Shown piece by piece: positions 7,349-19,651 of a stretch of 39,756 bases of DNA (the first letter of the stretch is position 1; every line of letters begins with the position of its first letter). Both the position numbers and the translations under genes were made by a program. Source of the DNA: Planctomycetota bacterium. GTDB taxonomy: Bacteria > Planctomycetota > Planctomycetia > Pirellulales > Pirellulaceae. The notes under the pieces were generated by a model that saw nothing but the letters and a program-made list of their open reading frames with translations, was not told the DNA's origin and made no database searches. The DNA lies in assembly GCA_024277285.1 (NCBI GenBank), contig JAJRVM010000169.1, forward strand, positions 1-39,756, read 5' to 3'.

Positions 7349-10300
7349 CTACTCAATCGTCAACAACAGGTCGGCGGTATCGACTTCCATTTCGGTTTTG
7401 ACTAGGACCTGGCCGATCTTGCCGTCGCGTTGGGCGATGATGGTCGTTTGCATTTTCATCGCTTCGACCATCAGCAGCTTCTGGCCCTTGACGACCGAGT
7501 CGCCTGGTTCGACCCACAGACAGACGACCATCCCGGGCATACTGGCGCCAATCTGCGTCTCGTCCGCGGGATCGGCCTTCACATGCTGCGGCAATTCTGG
7601 TTCGAGCGACCTATCGCGTACACTAATCTCGCGTGGCTGCCCACTCAGCTCAAAGAAAACAGTGCGTCGCCCATCCAAATGGGGCTCACCGACCGTCAGG
7701 AACTTGACAATCATCGTCTTGCCCCGTTCGATCTCCACTTCAGTCTCTTCGCCCGGCTGCAGGCCGTACAGAAAAACGGGCGTTGGCAGGACACTGATGT
7801 CGCCATACTGCTGTAGATGTGCGGCGTAATCCTCGAACACCTTGGGATATAGCAGATAGGAAACCAAATCGCGTTGCGTGGGTGGCTGTTCCAGTAGCGG
7901 CTGGATGGTCGTTGCCGCCTGTTGAAAGTCGGCTGGCGGAATGGTCGCCCCAGGCCGACCTTCCATCGGCGTCTGGTCACCGAGCACGCGCTGCTGCAGT
8001 TTTTTGGGGAAACCACCCGGAGTTTGTCCCATCCGGCCGGCCAACAAGTCGACGACCGATTGCGGAAACGCCAGGTCGCGGCTGTCGTCCAGCACGTCTT
8101 CGGCCGTCAGGTCACCTGCGACCATGAACAACGCCATGTCACCAACCGCTTTCGAGGTGGGTGTGACTTTGACGATATCGCCGAGCATCCGATTCACGGT
8201 GGCGTAGACGTGGCAAATGTTCGCCCATTGGTCCGCCAGGCCCAGGGAACGAGCCTGTTGGAACAGGTTGGTATACTGACCACCAGGCATTTGGTGTTCA
8301 TACAGATTCGCGCTGGCCGGCACCACCGGACTCTCCAAAGGCGTATAGAATTCGCGCACCGCGCGCCAGTATTCCGCTAACGCATCGAGCCGTCCCGCAT
8401 CGAGTGTCGACTGGCGGTCCGTGAACCGTAGCGATTCGACCAGCGTGTTCAGGTTCGGTTGGGACGTTCCGCCCGACATGGGTGCGATGGCCACATCGGC
8501 GATATCGAGCCCGACCTCAGCCGCCTTTACAATGGCGCCGATCTGCGTGCCGGCAGTATCGTGCGTATGAAAGTGGACAGGAATCCCAACCTCCTGCCGC
8601 AACGTCTTGACCAGCAATTCTGCCGCGTACGGCTTGCACAGACCGGCCATATCCTTGATGGCCAGGATGTGAGCGCCCATCCTTTCAAGTTCTTTGGCCA
8701 TCGTCACATAGTACTTCAAATCATATTTCGTCCGTTTCGGGTCGAGTATGTCGCCCGTGTAGCAAACGGCCGCTTCGCAAAGTGCGCCCGCTTTGAGCAC
8801 GGCCTCCATCGCCACACGCATATTGGGGAGCCAATTCAGCGCGTCGAAGATCCGAAACAGATCGATCCCCGCATCGGCCGCCTCATCGACAAAGGTCTCG
8901 ACAACATTGTCGGGATAGTTGGTATAGCCAACGGCATTCGACGCGCGTAGTAACATCTGAAACAGAATGTTCGGAACTCGCTCGCGCAATTCGACCAGTC
9001 GTTGCCAGGGTGATTCTTTCAAGAATCGCATCGACGTGTCGAACGTGGCGCCGCCCCACATTTCCAACGAGAACAGCTGCGGGCAGGTCCGTGCGTAAAC
9101 ACTCGCTACTTGCAGCATGTCGTAGCTGCGCAGACGCGTGGCGAGCAACGACTGGTGGGCGTCACGCAAAGTCGTATCGGTCAACAGCAATTGTTTCTGA
9201 TCCCGTACCCATTTGCCAAACTGCTCTGGCCCCAGTTCGTGCAGTTTCTGCCGCGTGCCATCGGGAATGGCGGAATCCGTGTCGACCGCAGGAACGGGGG
9301 CCGCAGTACGGCGTAACGATTTGGGGCGATCCTTGACGAGCGCGTTGCCATTGACAATCGTCTCGGCCAACCAGGTCAGCAACCGCGTGGCCCGGTCGCG
9401 TCCGACCGAGAAGGCGAACAATTCGGGCGTCTCGTCAATGAACCGCGTCGTGCATTGTCCGGCAACAAACGTCGGATGCATCACCAACTTGATCAAGAAC
9501 GGGATATTCGTCTTGACGCCCCGCACACGAAACTCTTGCAAACACCGCTCCATACGTAGCGTCGCGTCGCGAAAACGACGCGCACCGACAGTCACTTTGA
9601 CCAACAACGAATCGTAATACGGATGCACCACCGCACCAGAAAACGCCGAACCGGCGTCGAGTCGAATGCCCATGCCGCCGGCCGAACGGTAGTGCGATAC
9701 GCGGCCATAATCAGGCATGAAGTTATTGGTCGGATCTTCGGTCGTGACACGGCACTGGATCGCAAAACCGTGCGTTTGCACATCGTCTTGCGAGGCGATC
9801 ATAATGTCACGATCGTTCAAACGAGCCCCCTGCGCAACCAAGATCTGTGCTTTGACAATGTCAATACCGGTCACCTGCTCGGTCACCGTGTGTTCAACCT
9901 GGATACGCGGATTAACTTCGATGAAGTAGTATTTGCCGGTCTTGGCATCTACCAGAAACTCGACCGTGCCGGCGTTCTGGTACCGCACCTCGCGACCAAT
10001 CGCCACAGCGGCGTCACACAGCGCCTGCCGCACTTGCGGTTCAAGCGTTGGGGCGGGTGCGATTTCGACCACCTTTTGGTGCCGTCGCTGGACCGAACAA
10101 TCACGTTCATATAAATGCACGAGGTTCCCATGTGCATCACCGAGCAACTGCACCTCGATATGGCGAGCCGATTCGACGAACGATTCGACGAAGATATCAG
10201 AACTGCCGAAGGCGTTAAGCGATTCGAGTTGCGCCTGCTCGAACGCGTCGGCAAACTCGTGCGGCGCGCGGACAACGCGCATGCCACGACCGCCCCCGCC

Positions 10301-10792
10301 ATGAGCCGCCTTGAGGATCACCGGATACCCAAGCTCTTCAGCCGTCTGTTGCCCCTGTGCTACGTTTGCGATCGCCGTGCCGCTGCCGCCGAGCACGGGC
10401 ACGTGGGCCTGCTGAGCAATCTTCCGGGCCTTGATCTTGTCGCCCAGTTGCCGCAGCGTCGCGCCGCGGGGGCCGACAAACGATATACCGGCTGCGGCGC
10501 ACGCGTCGGCAAAATCGGGGTTTTCGGATAAGAACCCGTAACCTGGGTGGATCGCGTCAATCTGATGCCGCGTGGCCAATGCAATGATCGAATCGATGTC
10601 CAAATAGGACTTGAGCGGTTCGCCCGCCTGCCCGATCAGGTAGGCTTCATCCGCCTTCAGGCGATGCAGAGCATAACGATCGGCGTCGGTATAAATGGCA
10701 ACGGTACGAATCCCCAGTTCATGCGCACTGCGAAAGATCCGGATTGCGATTTCGCCACGGTTGGCGACCAAGATGCGTTTGAATTTCGTCAT
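7349..10792 (-). CDS. pyc: Pyruvate carboxylase
   Basis: A full-length single-chain biotin enzyme (1147 aa) that carboxylates pyruvate to oxaloacetate using ATP and bicarbonate, replenishing the TCA cycle. The biotin carboxylase domain is at about 1-450 (ILVANRGEIAIRIFR, PGYGFLSENPDFA, glycine-rich GGGGRGMRV, EVNPRIQVEHTVTE). The carboxyltransferase domain is at about 520-800 (TDTTLRDAHQSLLATR, KDMAGLCKP, metal-binding HFHTHDTAGTQ). The biotinyl domain is at the end, with EAMKM placing the biotinyl Lys near residue 1111. The start is supported by GAAGG three bases before the ATG. It is cytosolic and all three activities look intact. Confidence 0.97.
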   Translation of the reverse strand: MTKFKRILVANRGEIAIRIFRSAHELGIRTVAIYTDADRYALHRLKADEAYLIGQAGEPLKSYLDIDSIIALATRHQIDAIHPGYGFLSENPDFADACAAAGISFVGPRGATLRQLGDKIKARKIAQQAHVPVLGGSGTAIANVAQGQQTAEELGYPVILKAAHGGGGRGMRVVRAPHEFADAFEQAQLESLNAFGSSDIFVESFVESARHIEVQLLGDAHGNLVHLYERDCSVQRRHQKVVEIAPAPTLEPQVRQALCDAAVAIGREVRYQNAGTVEFLVDAKTGKYYFIEVNPRIQVEHTVTEQVTGIDIVKAQILVAQGARLNDRDIMIASQDDVQTHGFAIQCRVTTEDPTNNFMPDYGRVSHYRSAGGMGIRLDAGSAFSGAVVHPYYDSLLVKVTVGARRFRDATLRMERCLQEFRVRGVKTNIPFLIKLVMHPTFVAGQCTTRFIDETPELFAFSVGRDRATRLLTWLAETIVNGNALVKDRPKSLRRTAAPVPAVDTDSAIPDGTRQKLHELGPEQFGKWVRDQKQLLLTDTTLRDAHQSLLATRLRSYDMLQVASVYARTCPQLFSLEMWGGATFDTSMRFLKESPWQRLVELRERVPNILFQMLLRASNAVGYTNYPDNVVETFVDEAADAGIDLFRIFDALNWLPNMRVAMEAVLKAGALCEAAVCYTGDILDPKRTKYDLKYYVTMAKELERMGAHILAIKDMAGLCKPYAAELLVKTLRQEVGIPVHFHTHDTAGTQIGAIVKAAEVGLDIADVAIAPMSGGTSQPNLNTLVESLRFTDRQSTLDAGRLDALAEYWRAVREFYTPLESPVVPASANLYEHQMPGGQYTNLFQQARSLGLADQWANICHVYATVNRMLGDIVKVTPTSKAVGDMALFMVAGDLTAEDVLDDSRDLAFPQSVVDLLAGRMGQTPGGFPKKLQQRVLGDQTPMEGRPGATIPPADFQQAATTIQPLLEQPPTQRDLVSYLLYPKVFEDYAAHLQQYGDISVLPTPVFLYGLQPGEETEVEIERGKTMIVKFLTVGEPHLDGRRTVFFELSGQPREISVRDRSLEPELPQHVKADPADETQIGASMPGMVVCLWVEPGDSVVKGQKLLMVEAMKMQTTIIAQRDGKIGQVLVKTEMEVDTADLLLTIE

Positions 10793-10877
10793 TTACCTTC
10801 GTTCTGTTAGGAAAAATCGTTCTTCTGCGCAAAAGTATCTGTTTAGTCAATTGCAGCGTTTGCATAAGTCAGGGACC

Positions 10878-10898
10878 CCGACGGGCTTGCCCCGTCGG
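10878..10898. repeat. GC hairpin between sulP and pyc
   Basis: CCGACGGG-CTTGC-CCCGTCGG is an 8-bp perfect stem. It is one of two hairpins in the 283-bp gap downstream of the SulP gene and upstream of pyc. Termination of sulP or a planctomycete hairpin repeat are both possible. Confidence 0.55.
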
Positions 10899-10947
10899 TG
10901 AACGAGTTTTGCCCACTAAGACGTTTTTAGCCCCATAAACTTCTTCA

Positions 10948-10968
10948 CCCACCGCACAAGGCGGTGGG
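10948..10968. repeat. GC hairpin between sulP and pyc, second
   Basis: CCCACCGC-ACAAG-GCGGTGGG is an 8-bp perfect stem, 107 bp past the SulP stop codon. There is no T-run on either side, so factor-independent termination is not proven. Confidence 0.55.
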
Positions 10969-11075
10969 GGTCGATCCATAGCCGACCCAACCTCAATGCA
11001 CGTTTAACTTCGTTCGGCCAAACTGTTACACGAAAAACAGGGGCACAAAACAAATCACGCCTGGAACGGCGTCAC

Positions 11076-13118
<2,043 letters not shown>

Positions 13119-13449
13119 TCCCAGTTATTGGTTGCTCGTTTGTTGTGAATCGCTGCTCGTATGGCGATGGCGGCCGAGCAGCAGCTCGAAACGCAATGCG
13201 CACGATCTGGATCGGTCAGTAGCGTGGATTCGAGATCCTTGAACTGCGGGGCATCGGACAGATCTTCACCCCAAAGCCTCGGTTGGCTATCGTGACCAGG
13301 CCACCTATGTCACGACGCTCGCGAGTTGCAGCACAATGGGACTGGACGGGTATCCGAGCAGAGCAAGACGCGGCCCGACCGGTTTGCCGACACACAGGCC
13401 TCGAGTTCGCACAGTCACTACAGCACATCGACCAGATGCGGCACCCGCG
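13119..13449. other. Gap without an evident gene
   Basis: This 331-bp stretch upstream of the SulP gene contains only short open frames without family resemblance or ribosome sites. It should hold the SulP promoter, which I could not pin down. Confidence 0.4.
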
Positions 13450-13797
13450 CTAAATCACGAGCGGTGCGCGCAGCCCATTGGCCAGAAAGTGGCCCACGAT
13501 TGCCTGAGGAGCACAGGTGAAAGAAACGGCCAAACGCGCCGGGGCATCCGGCTCATGAGATCCGCGCGCGTCGCAACGCAGGCAATGGATGCAGTGACGC
13601 AGTGTTGTGACAACAATCAGCTGCTCTTCGCAGCACTTGCCGTCCTGTTCCAACGGAATCTTGGCGTGCGACAACTCCGTGCAGCTCATGTGATCAAGCT
13701 GAGGGAACGGCATCACCGCAATGACGCACAGGCAAGCGAACACGGTAGCAAACCGTGAATAACGCAGCCGTATTGTCGATTGTTGATTGCGTGCCAT
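13450..13797 (-). CDS. Small Cys-rich secreted protein (hypothetical)
   Basis: An ORF of 115 residues if started at MARNQQSTIRL (13797); the frame is open to 13821. Residues about 15-32 (RFATVFACLCVIAVMPFPQ) look like a signal peptide or membrane helix. The rest holds nine cysteines outside the leader, including KCCEEQ, HCIHC and RCDARG. No domain is recognised. The C-terminal part (GSHEPDAPARLAV onward) resembles phrases I recall from repeat-derived small ORFs of planctomycetes, so the true end or reality of the gene is doubtful. No good Shine-Dalgarno sequence precedes either start. Confidence 0.35.
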   Translation of the reverse strand: MARNQQSTIRLRYSRFATVFACLCVIAVMPFPQLDHMSCTELSHAKIPLEQDGKCCEEQLIVVTTLRHCIHCLRCDARGSHEPDAPARLAVSFTCAPQAIVGHFLANGLRAPLVI

Positions 13798-14133
13798 TTG
13801 TAGGTTTTGGCGTGGATACATAAAGGCCTACCACGTTGAGTCAGGAATACTAGGGGAATCTCGGGCGAATGTCAATGTAACGGGGCTACACCCGCCAATG
13901 CACCAGCGCCGCTTGCCGACCTTCCGTCAGCTCGGAATGGTCGGCACCGCCGCCCCCTTTGTGACTACGTTCACAGACTCATTGGTAGGCAAAGAAAATG
14001 ACTGAGACTGCTAAGTCCTTGTCGGTTTGTGCGCCAGAATCGAGAAGAGGTCGGCGCGATAAGCCCCAAAACGAGCACCGACGACTTTGGGAAATGGACC
14101 ACCCCAGGCGTAGACCTTGCGAACGACGTGCCA
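13798..14133. other. Gap without an evident gene
   Basis: This 336-bp region lies between the kinase stop codon and the small Cys-rich ORF. I see no convincing coding sequence, repeat or terminator in it. Confidence 0.4.
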
Positions 14134-16947
14134 CTACGACCGCAGCTCAGGCGCGCCTGGGTTCTTGGCACCTTTTGACCAGTCCATGCCCTGCCAGGTC
14201 TTGGTCCAGTCCCATTGCTGGTTTGGATCGGGTGCTGCTGCGCCGACGTACGGGGGCAACGGTAGAACTTCGTCGCGCACGGCTCCGTTGGCAAGCGGAG
14301 AATCGAGTGCGGGACGCAAGAAATCCTGGCCTGCCGGTTCACGTGACCGGACATCGATGACAGGTGCCACCACATCCCGCGCATCGCCAGGAATCCACGA
14401 CTTGGATAAGATGTCGCTTCCGGTGGGCCGGTGGGCTTCACGATAGTTGCCGGCGAACTGCCACAACTTGACCAACGCGGTCACATCACCCGGCCCACGA
14501 GGTGTGTTACGGTCGCCGCCGCTGTTGAAGAATAACCAATCGTGATCGCCACAGGCGAGCGAGAGGTTGTTCATGACCCAAATGTTGCGGCCTCGAGGGC
14601 CATCGTCCCAAACACGAAAAGGCCATTGCGACCGGAAGAAGGTATTATTGGCCAACACGACCTGACTCGCCTGGCCGATCAGTTGCTCCAACTGGATGCC
14701 GAACAGCCGTGCCCCGACGATCTGGTTGCCGGCGATCAGAAAGCCGCGAATGTCCCCTTCGGCGTCGATCGCTTGAATGCAACTGTGGAACCGGTTGTCA
14801 ACGACCATCACGCCGCTGCAAGGCTGGGCATTGACATAGTCGGTCGCAACACCTCGCAACCGCACGCCGACGTACATTCCAGTGAATCGGCAATTCCTGA
14901 CAATGACCGGTGGTTCGCCCGGTTCATTCAATCCGTTTTCGACCGAAACTGCCTGGACTAACTGCCCGGGATCGACCGCAAAATCAGCGTCTTCGACAAC
15001 GGTCCCGGCACAGTGGTAACCGATCGTACACAAAACCGTCTTGGAAACATCTCCCGCGCGAAACCGAAAACCGCGGATATGAACACCGGGAACAGTGATG
15101 GTAATCAAAGTACCTGATCGCGTCGCCTTGAATGTCGCACCGGCTATTGCCTCGAGCGTCACATCGGCATGCGCATCGGGCACCGAGAGACTGAGCATAT
15201 CGTCATACACGGAATCGTCCAACACGCGTATGGTCATCCCGCGCCGGGTCTTCGCTAGTGCGGCGCTGACCGAATCGAATTGTCCCGACCCGTCCTTGGC
15301 AACCGTCAATACGCGTGCGTCGACCGCGATCCGTGACTTCTGTTCGAGTGGCGTTTTCTTCAGTGGCTTCTCTTTTTGTGGCTTCTCTTCCTGGCCGAGA
15401 TCTTCCGGCTCCTTGGGCACGAACTTCGCCCGCACGCGCCGACCGTCCGCCGCGTCCAAGCTGAAGGAACTGACCACGGCCTGAAAACCCTGCTTATCGA
15501 GGCGCAGTTGCTTCCGCGCACGGTCAACCGTGACCCTGATCTCCTTGCCGTCATTCGGATCCTTGATAGTAATCGTTCGATCTTGGTCGATGTTCACCGT
15601 GACCGGCTTGCCGGTCGAATCGATTTCCAGCAGGACGGTGCCGCTTGGCGTTTCAACTTTGACAAAAACACCGGCCGCCCACAGCACCGCCAACGTGGCC
15701 AGCGCCACAACGACTCCGGCACTGACAAAGACCCCAAGCTTACTCCAACGTGAAGATGCTTTCGGAGACGGCCTTTCCGTTCGGGCGACCGTCACCGTGG
15801 GATGCTGACCAGCTGCTTCCGCACTCAACGCACGTTCAATGTCTCTGACAGCTTGCACTACCTCGGTCGCCGATTGGGGACGTTGGCTGGGATCTTTGTT
15901 CAACAGCCGCATGATCAGCCCCGCCAGCTGCGGATGCAGACCGGGACAGAGTTGTTCAACCGGCTCGGGGTCTTCTTCGGTGATCGCGACGAGTGTTGCA
16001 GACAAGCTGTCACGGTCGAACGGTGCCTTGCCGACAGCCAACTGGTACAACACGCAACCAAGACTAAACAAGTCGCAACGATGATCGACGTGCAGCCCCC
16101 GTGACTGTTCAGGAGACATGTATCGCGGTGTACCGACGACCATGCCGCGGTGCGTCAACTCCACATCTTCGCTAGCCGTATGGACAAGGCCAAAATCGAC
16201 GATCTTCACTCGGTCGGTCCCCGATTCCAACCAGATATTGTCCGGCTTGATGTCGCGATGGATCAGTTTCTGCGCGTGCGCAGCCGCCAAACCGCTCGCC
16301 ACTTCGCGCGCAATCCGCAACACGGCACGCTGGTCGAGCAAATCTTCCGTTTTCAGCCGCGTCAACAACGACTCTCCCCGCAAGAACTGCATCGCGATAA
16401 ACGGAATGCCGTGGTCCTCGCCAACCTGGTAGATCGGGACGATGTTGTCATGCTCGATGGCAGCCGTAGCGCGCGCCTCGCGCAGAAAACGCTCCTTTGC
16501 CGATCGGCTGGCGGCACCGGCCAATCGCAATGTCTTCAACGCCACTTGGCGTGCCAGTTTGATGTCTTCCGCGCGGAACACGACGCCCATTCCGCCAACA
16601 CCTAAGACCTCGAGCACGCGATAGTTGCCCAACCGGCCGATCTCGTCGGGACGCCGCGGCGGGGCCAGGAAATCGATCGTCTCGTCGTCCTTCACAGTAT
16701 CAGCGTGCAGAGAAACTCCCTGCTCGCAAGCGCTCGCGTGTGCAACCGGCGCTTCATTGCCAGTTGCGCCATCGCTTGTTGGATCTGCTTCGGCAAACGC
16801 GTCGTCACCGGAGATGCGTTCCGCCACCGCCGCGCAACGGTCGCATTGGACAACATGTTGGCGAAGGTCGTCAAGCTGCGGCTGAGGCAGATCGCCTAAC
16901 AGAAGATGCTTGAGCGTCTCACGATCGGGGCAGGAGTCCTCGGCCAT
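14134..16947 (-). CDS. Ser/Thr protein kinase with transmembrane segment and beta-helix-like ectodomain
   Basis: The start at 16947 (MAEDSCPDRE, 937 aa) is set by AAGGAG six bases upstream. An N-terminal Zn-finger-like segment (HVVQCDRCAAVAERI) precedes the Hanks kinase domain (residues about 109-370). That domain has GVGGMGVVF in the P-loop, ALK with the ATP-binding Lys near 138, HRDIKPDN near 230, DFG near 251, and GTPRYMSPEQ, so it looks active. One membrane helix (about 404-429) leads to a short beta-rich region (VKVETPSGTVLLEID) typical of planctomycete kinases. A parallel beta-helix-like domain follows from about 541 (TVAKDGSGQFDSVSAAL, HIRGFRFRAGD, VIVRNCRFTGMYVGVRLRG). It probably senses or binds carbohydrate outside and phosphorylates cytosolic targets. 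No substrate gene is evident nearby. Confidence 0.9.
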   Translation of the reverse strand: MAEDSCPDRETLKHLLLGDLPQPQLDDLRQHVVQCDRCAAVAERISGDDAFAEADPTSDGATGNEAPVAHASACEQGVSLHADTVKDDETIDFLAPPRRPDEIGRLGNYRVLEVLGVGGMGVVFRAEDIKLARQVALKTLRLAGAASRSAKERFLREARATAAIEHDNIVPIYQVGEDHGIPFIAMQFLRGESLLTRLKTEDLLDQRAVLRIAREVASGLAAAHAQKLIHRDIKPDNIWLESGTDRVKIVDFGLVHTASEDVELTHRGMVVGTPRYMSPEQSRGLHVDHRCDLFSLGCVLYQLAVGKAPFDRDSLSATLVAITEEDPEPVEQLCPGLHPQLAGLIMRLLNKDPSQRPQSATEVVQAVRDIERALSAEAAGQHPTVTVARTERPSPKASSRWSKLGVFVSAGVVVALATLAVLWAAGVFVKVETPSGTVLLEIDSTGKPVTVNIDQDRTITIKDPNDGKEIRVTVDRARKQLRLDKQGFQAVVSSFSLDAADGRRVRAKFVPKEPEDLGQEEKPQKEKPLKKTPLEQKSRIAVDARVLTVAKDGSGQFDSVSAALAKTRRGMTIRVLDDSVYDDMLSLSVPDAHADVTLEAIAGATFKATRSGTLITITVPGVHIRGFRFRAGDVSKTVLCTIGYHCAGTVVEDADFAVDPGQLVQAVSVENGLNEPGEPPVIVRNCRFTGMYVGVRLRGVATDYVNAQPCSGVMVVDNRFHSCIQAIDAEGDIRGFLIAGNQIVGARLFGIQLEQLIGQASQVVLANNTFFRSQWPFRVWDDGPRGRNIWVMNNLSLACGDHDWLFFNSGGDRNTPRGPGDVTALVKLWQFAGNYREAHRPTGSDILSKSWIPGDARDVVAPVIDVRSREPAGQDFLRPALDSPLANGAVRDEVLPLPPYVGAAAPDPNQQWDWTKTWQGMDWSKGAKNPGAPELRS

Positions 16948-17441
16948 CGGTTGCTCCTTCGTTTCTCCGCGTAACCCTTGCCATCTGCGATGAATATCAA
17001 CAGGATAACGCATCAGGGGACGTGAACCCGTCAGGAAGGATGTGTCCCACGTAGTGTAACCGAATCGACAGCGCGCAACCACATATTATTTGTGCGAAAC
17101 GCCGCTTCTGAAATCAGCGTTCATTGGCGGTCTCCATCCTGACTGCGTTGTTCGCGCCCACATTCGCATGAACCGTTACCGAAAACGACGGAAACCGGTC
17201 GACTTCGCCCCCCCCATAGTGTCATAGGCACGACAGGTGGAGTAAAACAGTTCTTGAGACAGTTGGACACGACGCTGGCACAAACCGCGTCGCTGCGGAT
17301 CACACCGAGATGGGAACCACGATGAGCGCACGCCACAATACCGTCAAAACAAACCAACGTGTCGGCTCGGCGGGCAACATTTGCGCTCCAGACAACCATG
17401 GTGATTCAACCCATTCAGCAGGCTTACTGAGCGTTCGCCGC
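16948..17441. other. Divergent promoter region
   Basis: This 494-bp gap separates the kinase start from the start chosen for the frameshifted sialidase-like gene. It contains a short piece of the dispersed repeat tail (AATCAGCGTTCATTGGCGGTC, 17111-17131) and a GAACCGTTACCGAAAACG motif related to 30912. The downstream frame is open from 17310, so part of it could be an N-terminal extension. Confidence 0.45.
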
Positions 17442-19492
17442 ATGCTGGCAATGCGAGCTGTTATCGCTATCGCCTTGCTTTCACTTGCACTGCCTTACCC
17501 ATCACTCTTGGCAACCGAAATTCTGGCAGCCGAGCAGTCCACTGCGGCCGAGTCAGCACAGTTCGATATGGGAGTCGGCGGATGTGGCGGTGTTTATTTC
17601 CTGGCGTCGCCCGGCGAATTGACGATCGACCTGTACAAACGCGACCGCCACCGCCATGGCCGTAAGACCGAATTGCGTGCCATTCTTGTCGGACCGGACC
17701 GGCACCTGTTGGCCGAGGCAGTGATTCCTGACGATGGCCGGCCACGTGGCAGTGGATTGGGCCCCGTCCAACAGGCGAAACTATCGGTGCGTGTTGCTCA
17801 CAAAGGTGTCTACGCATTGACGGCGTCACACGTTGGGATTCGAGTGATCCTTATTCCAATCTGTCGCTTTGGACCACCGATCCCGACGCGTACTTTCCAC
17901 TCCAACGATACCGCTGGCTGCTGACTCCTTACCAGCGCAAGGTCTACGGCACTGCCGAAACACAACGTCAGGTCGAGTTCCAAGTCCATAACAACTCGCG
18001 ACACCCGGCCACCGTCCAACTGGAAATCGAGTCGGACCAAGACGCGCACTCCGCGCGGTTGTCGGCCACCAGCGTAGAGGTTCCGCCCCGACGCTCCGTG
18101 CCCGTTTCGTTGACGTTTACGATTCCGAAGGACAGTGCCCTGCAGACTTATCGCGTACGTGCCACGCCGCGCGCGTGCCCTGACTTCACGACCTATTCGA
18201 CCGTGACGGCCATCGCAGGCATCGCTCCGGCCGAGCGCCCGATCCCAATGCCGATCGTCCTGAAACCGTATGAGCATGAAAACGAACAATTCGGCTACCT
18301 GCCCACCTATCCGGTCAGCAACCAAATGTACTTTGACCTGGAGAACCGGCTCTTCACACGTTCAGGCAATGGCATTGCCACGCGTGACGACCACGGCTGG
18401 CGGACGACGGATGTTCGACATGCCGCTGTCAGTGGCCATCCCAGTCGTGCGACCATCAGCATCGCTTCCACCAAGATAGCCTTTGACGCCGACAACGACC
18501 TCTACGTCTTGGGCCGCGCCGGGCGACAAACCATGCTGCTGCACTCCGCTGACGGCGGACAGTCGTTCTCGGCCTACACGATCCCGGGGCGGGAAGGCGA
18601 GCCATGCTCGTTCGACATCGAACAGTTTTCGGGGCACAACGTCCCGAAGGGACCTCCACCGATCGTGCGGTACACGCGCACGGCCTCCGACCCCAAGCTG
18701 TTTTGGCGGCGGATCAACGATCTGGAATTAATCCTGCCGGCGAAAGTGGATGGACGCATCATCATGGGCAAGCCCATTTTGATTTCGCGACTATGCATTG
18801 GACTTGCCTCCCATTCGGGGATCCCTTCGTCGATCGTCTCCCGAGACAACAAGGTGCATGTGATCTGGGGTGAAGCCACTGACCCGGCCGAAAAAGTGCC
18901 GGGAGTCCCTACGTATGTGGCCACGTACGATCGCACCACGCGGCAGCTTGGAAAACCGGCGTTGGTGGGCTACGGGCCACCGGCCAACGACATTCACAAT
19001 TCGCCGAGCATAACGATCGACAGCAAAGGGTACTTGCACACGCTGGCCGGAACGCACGGCCAGCCGTTCCCGTATGCCAGGTCGCTCAAGCCGAACGACT
19101 CCGAATCCGGCTGGACCGAACCCGAACTAGTTGGAGCCGGGCGACAGACTTACATCGGCTTTGTCTGTGGAGCTGACGACTCATTGCACCTGGTGTTTCG
19201 CATGTGGCGTCAGAACACAGCGCCTCATCCGCTGAGCATCCATGCGACGCTGGCTTACCAGCGCAAATTGCCCGGCAAACCGTGGGAAGCTCCACGCGTA
19301 TTGATCGTTGCGCCGTTTTCCGAATACAGCGTCTTCTATCACCGGTTAACGATCGACCGCATCGGCCGGCTGTTCCTGTCCTATGACTACTGGTCCACCT
19401 ACTGGTTCTACCGCACCGATCACCACGGCGACCGCCGCGCGCTATTGATGTCGCCCGACCAAGGTACGACCTGGAAGCTGTTCGCTGAGTAG
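17442..19492 (+). pseudogene. Frameshifted secreted sialidase-like (BNR) protein
   Basis: One gene split over two frames. The first part (from MLAMRAVIAIALLSLALPY, a signal peptide) encodes a small beta-sandwich up to GVYALT at about 17820. The reading then fits only the next frame from GGC at 17822 (GVTRWDSSDPYSNLSLWTTD) without a stop to 19492. The continuation includes an Ig-like segment and a sialidase-type propeller with Asp-box-like HSADGGQSF and MSPDQGTTWKLF. A single missing base near 17820 explains the break, since no slippery site is present. Without it the product would be about 683 residues. Either a recent mutation or an assembly error is possible; both halves otherwise look well kept. 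Its substrate is unknown. Confidence 0.8.
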
Positions 19493-19493
19493 T

Positions 19494-19538
19494 GTGGTAC
19501 GACGCTCCGCGTCGTTTCACGGCACGGAGTGCCGTGCC
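19494..19538. repeat. 45-bp hairpin repeat, copy A
   Basis: GTGGTAC, then GACGCTCCGCGTC (stem GACGC/GCGTC), GTTTCAC, then GGCACGGAGTGCCGTGCC (stem GGCACGG/CCGTGCC). It starts one base past the stop codon of the preceding gene, so it may end that transcript. Confidence 0.8.
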
Positions 19539-19550
19539 CTAGTAATGTTG

Positions 19551-19595
19551 GTGGTACGCCGCTCCGCGTCGTTTCACGGCACGGAGTGCCGTGCC
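19551..19595. repeat. 45-bp hairpin repeat, copy B
   Basis: A direct copy of 19494-19538 with one visible difference (GCCGC for GACGC), 57 bp downstream. The CACGACGC hairpin at 2419 belongs to the same sequence family in opposite orientation. Confidence 0.8.
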
Positions 19596-19651
19596 ACACT
19601 GCGTCATTGCACGCTGGTAGTTTGTTCACTTACTCTTTTTGATATATTGCC

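Noticed and set aside
17442..19492. Programmed ribosomal frameshift as an explanation for the split gene
   Set aside because: No slippery heptamer or strong downstream structure was seen at 17815-17825, and the family does not use frameshifting as far as I know.
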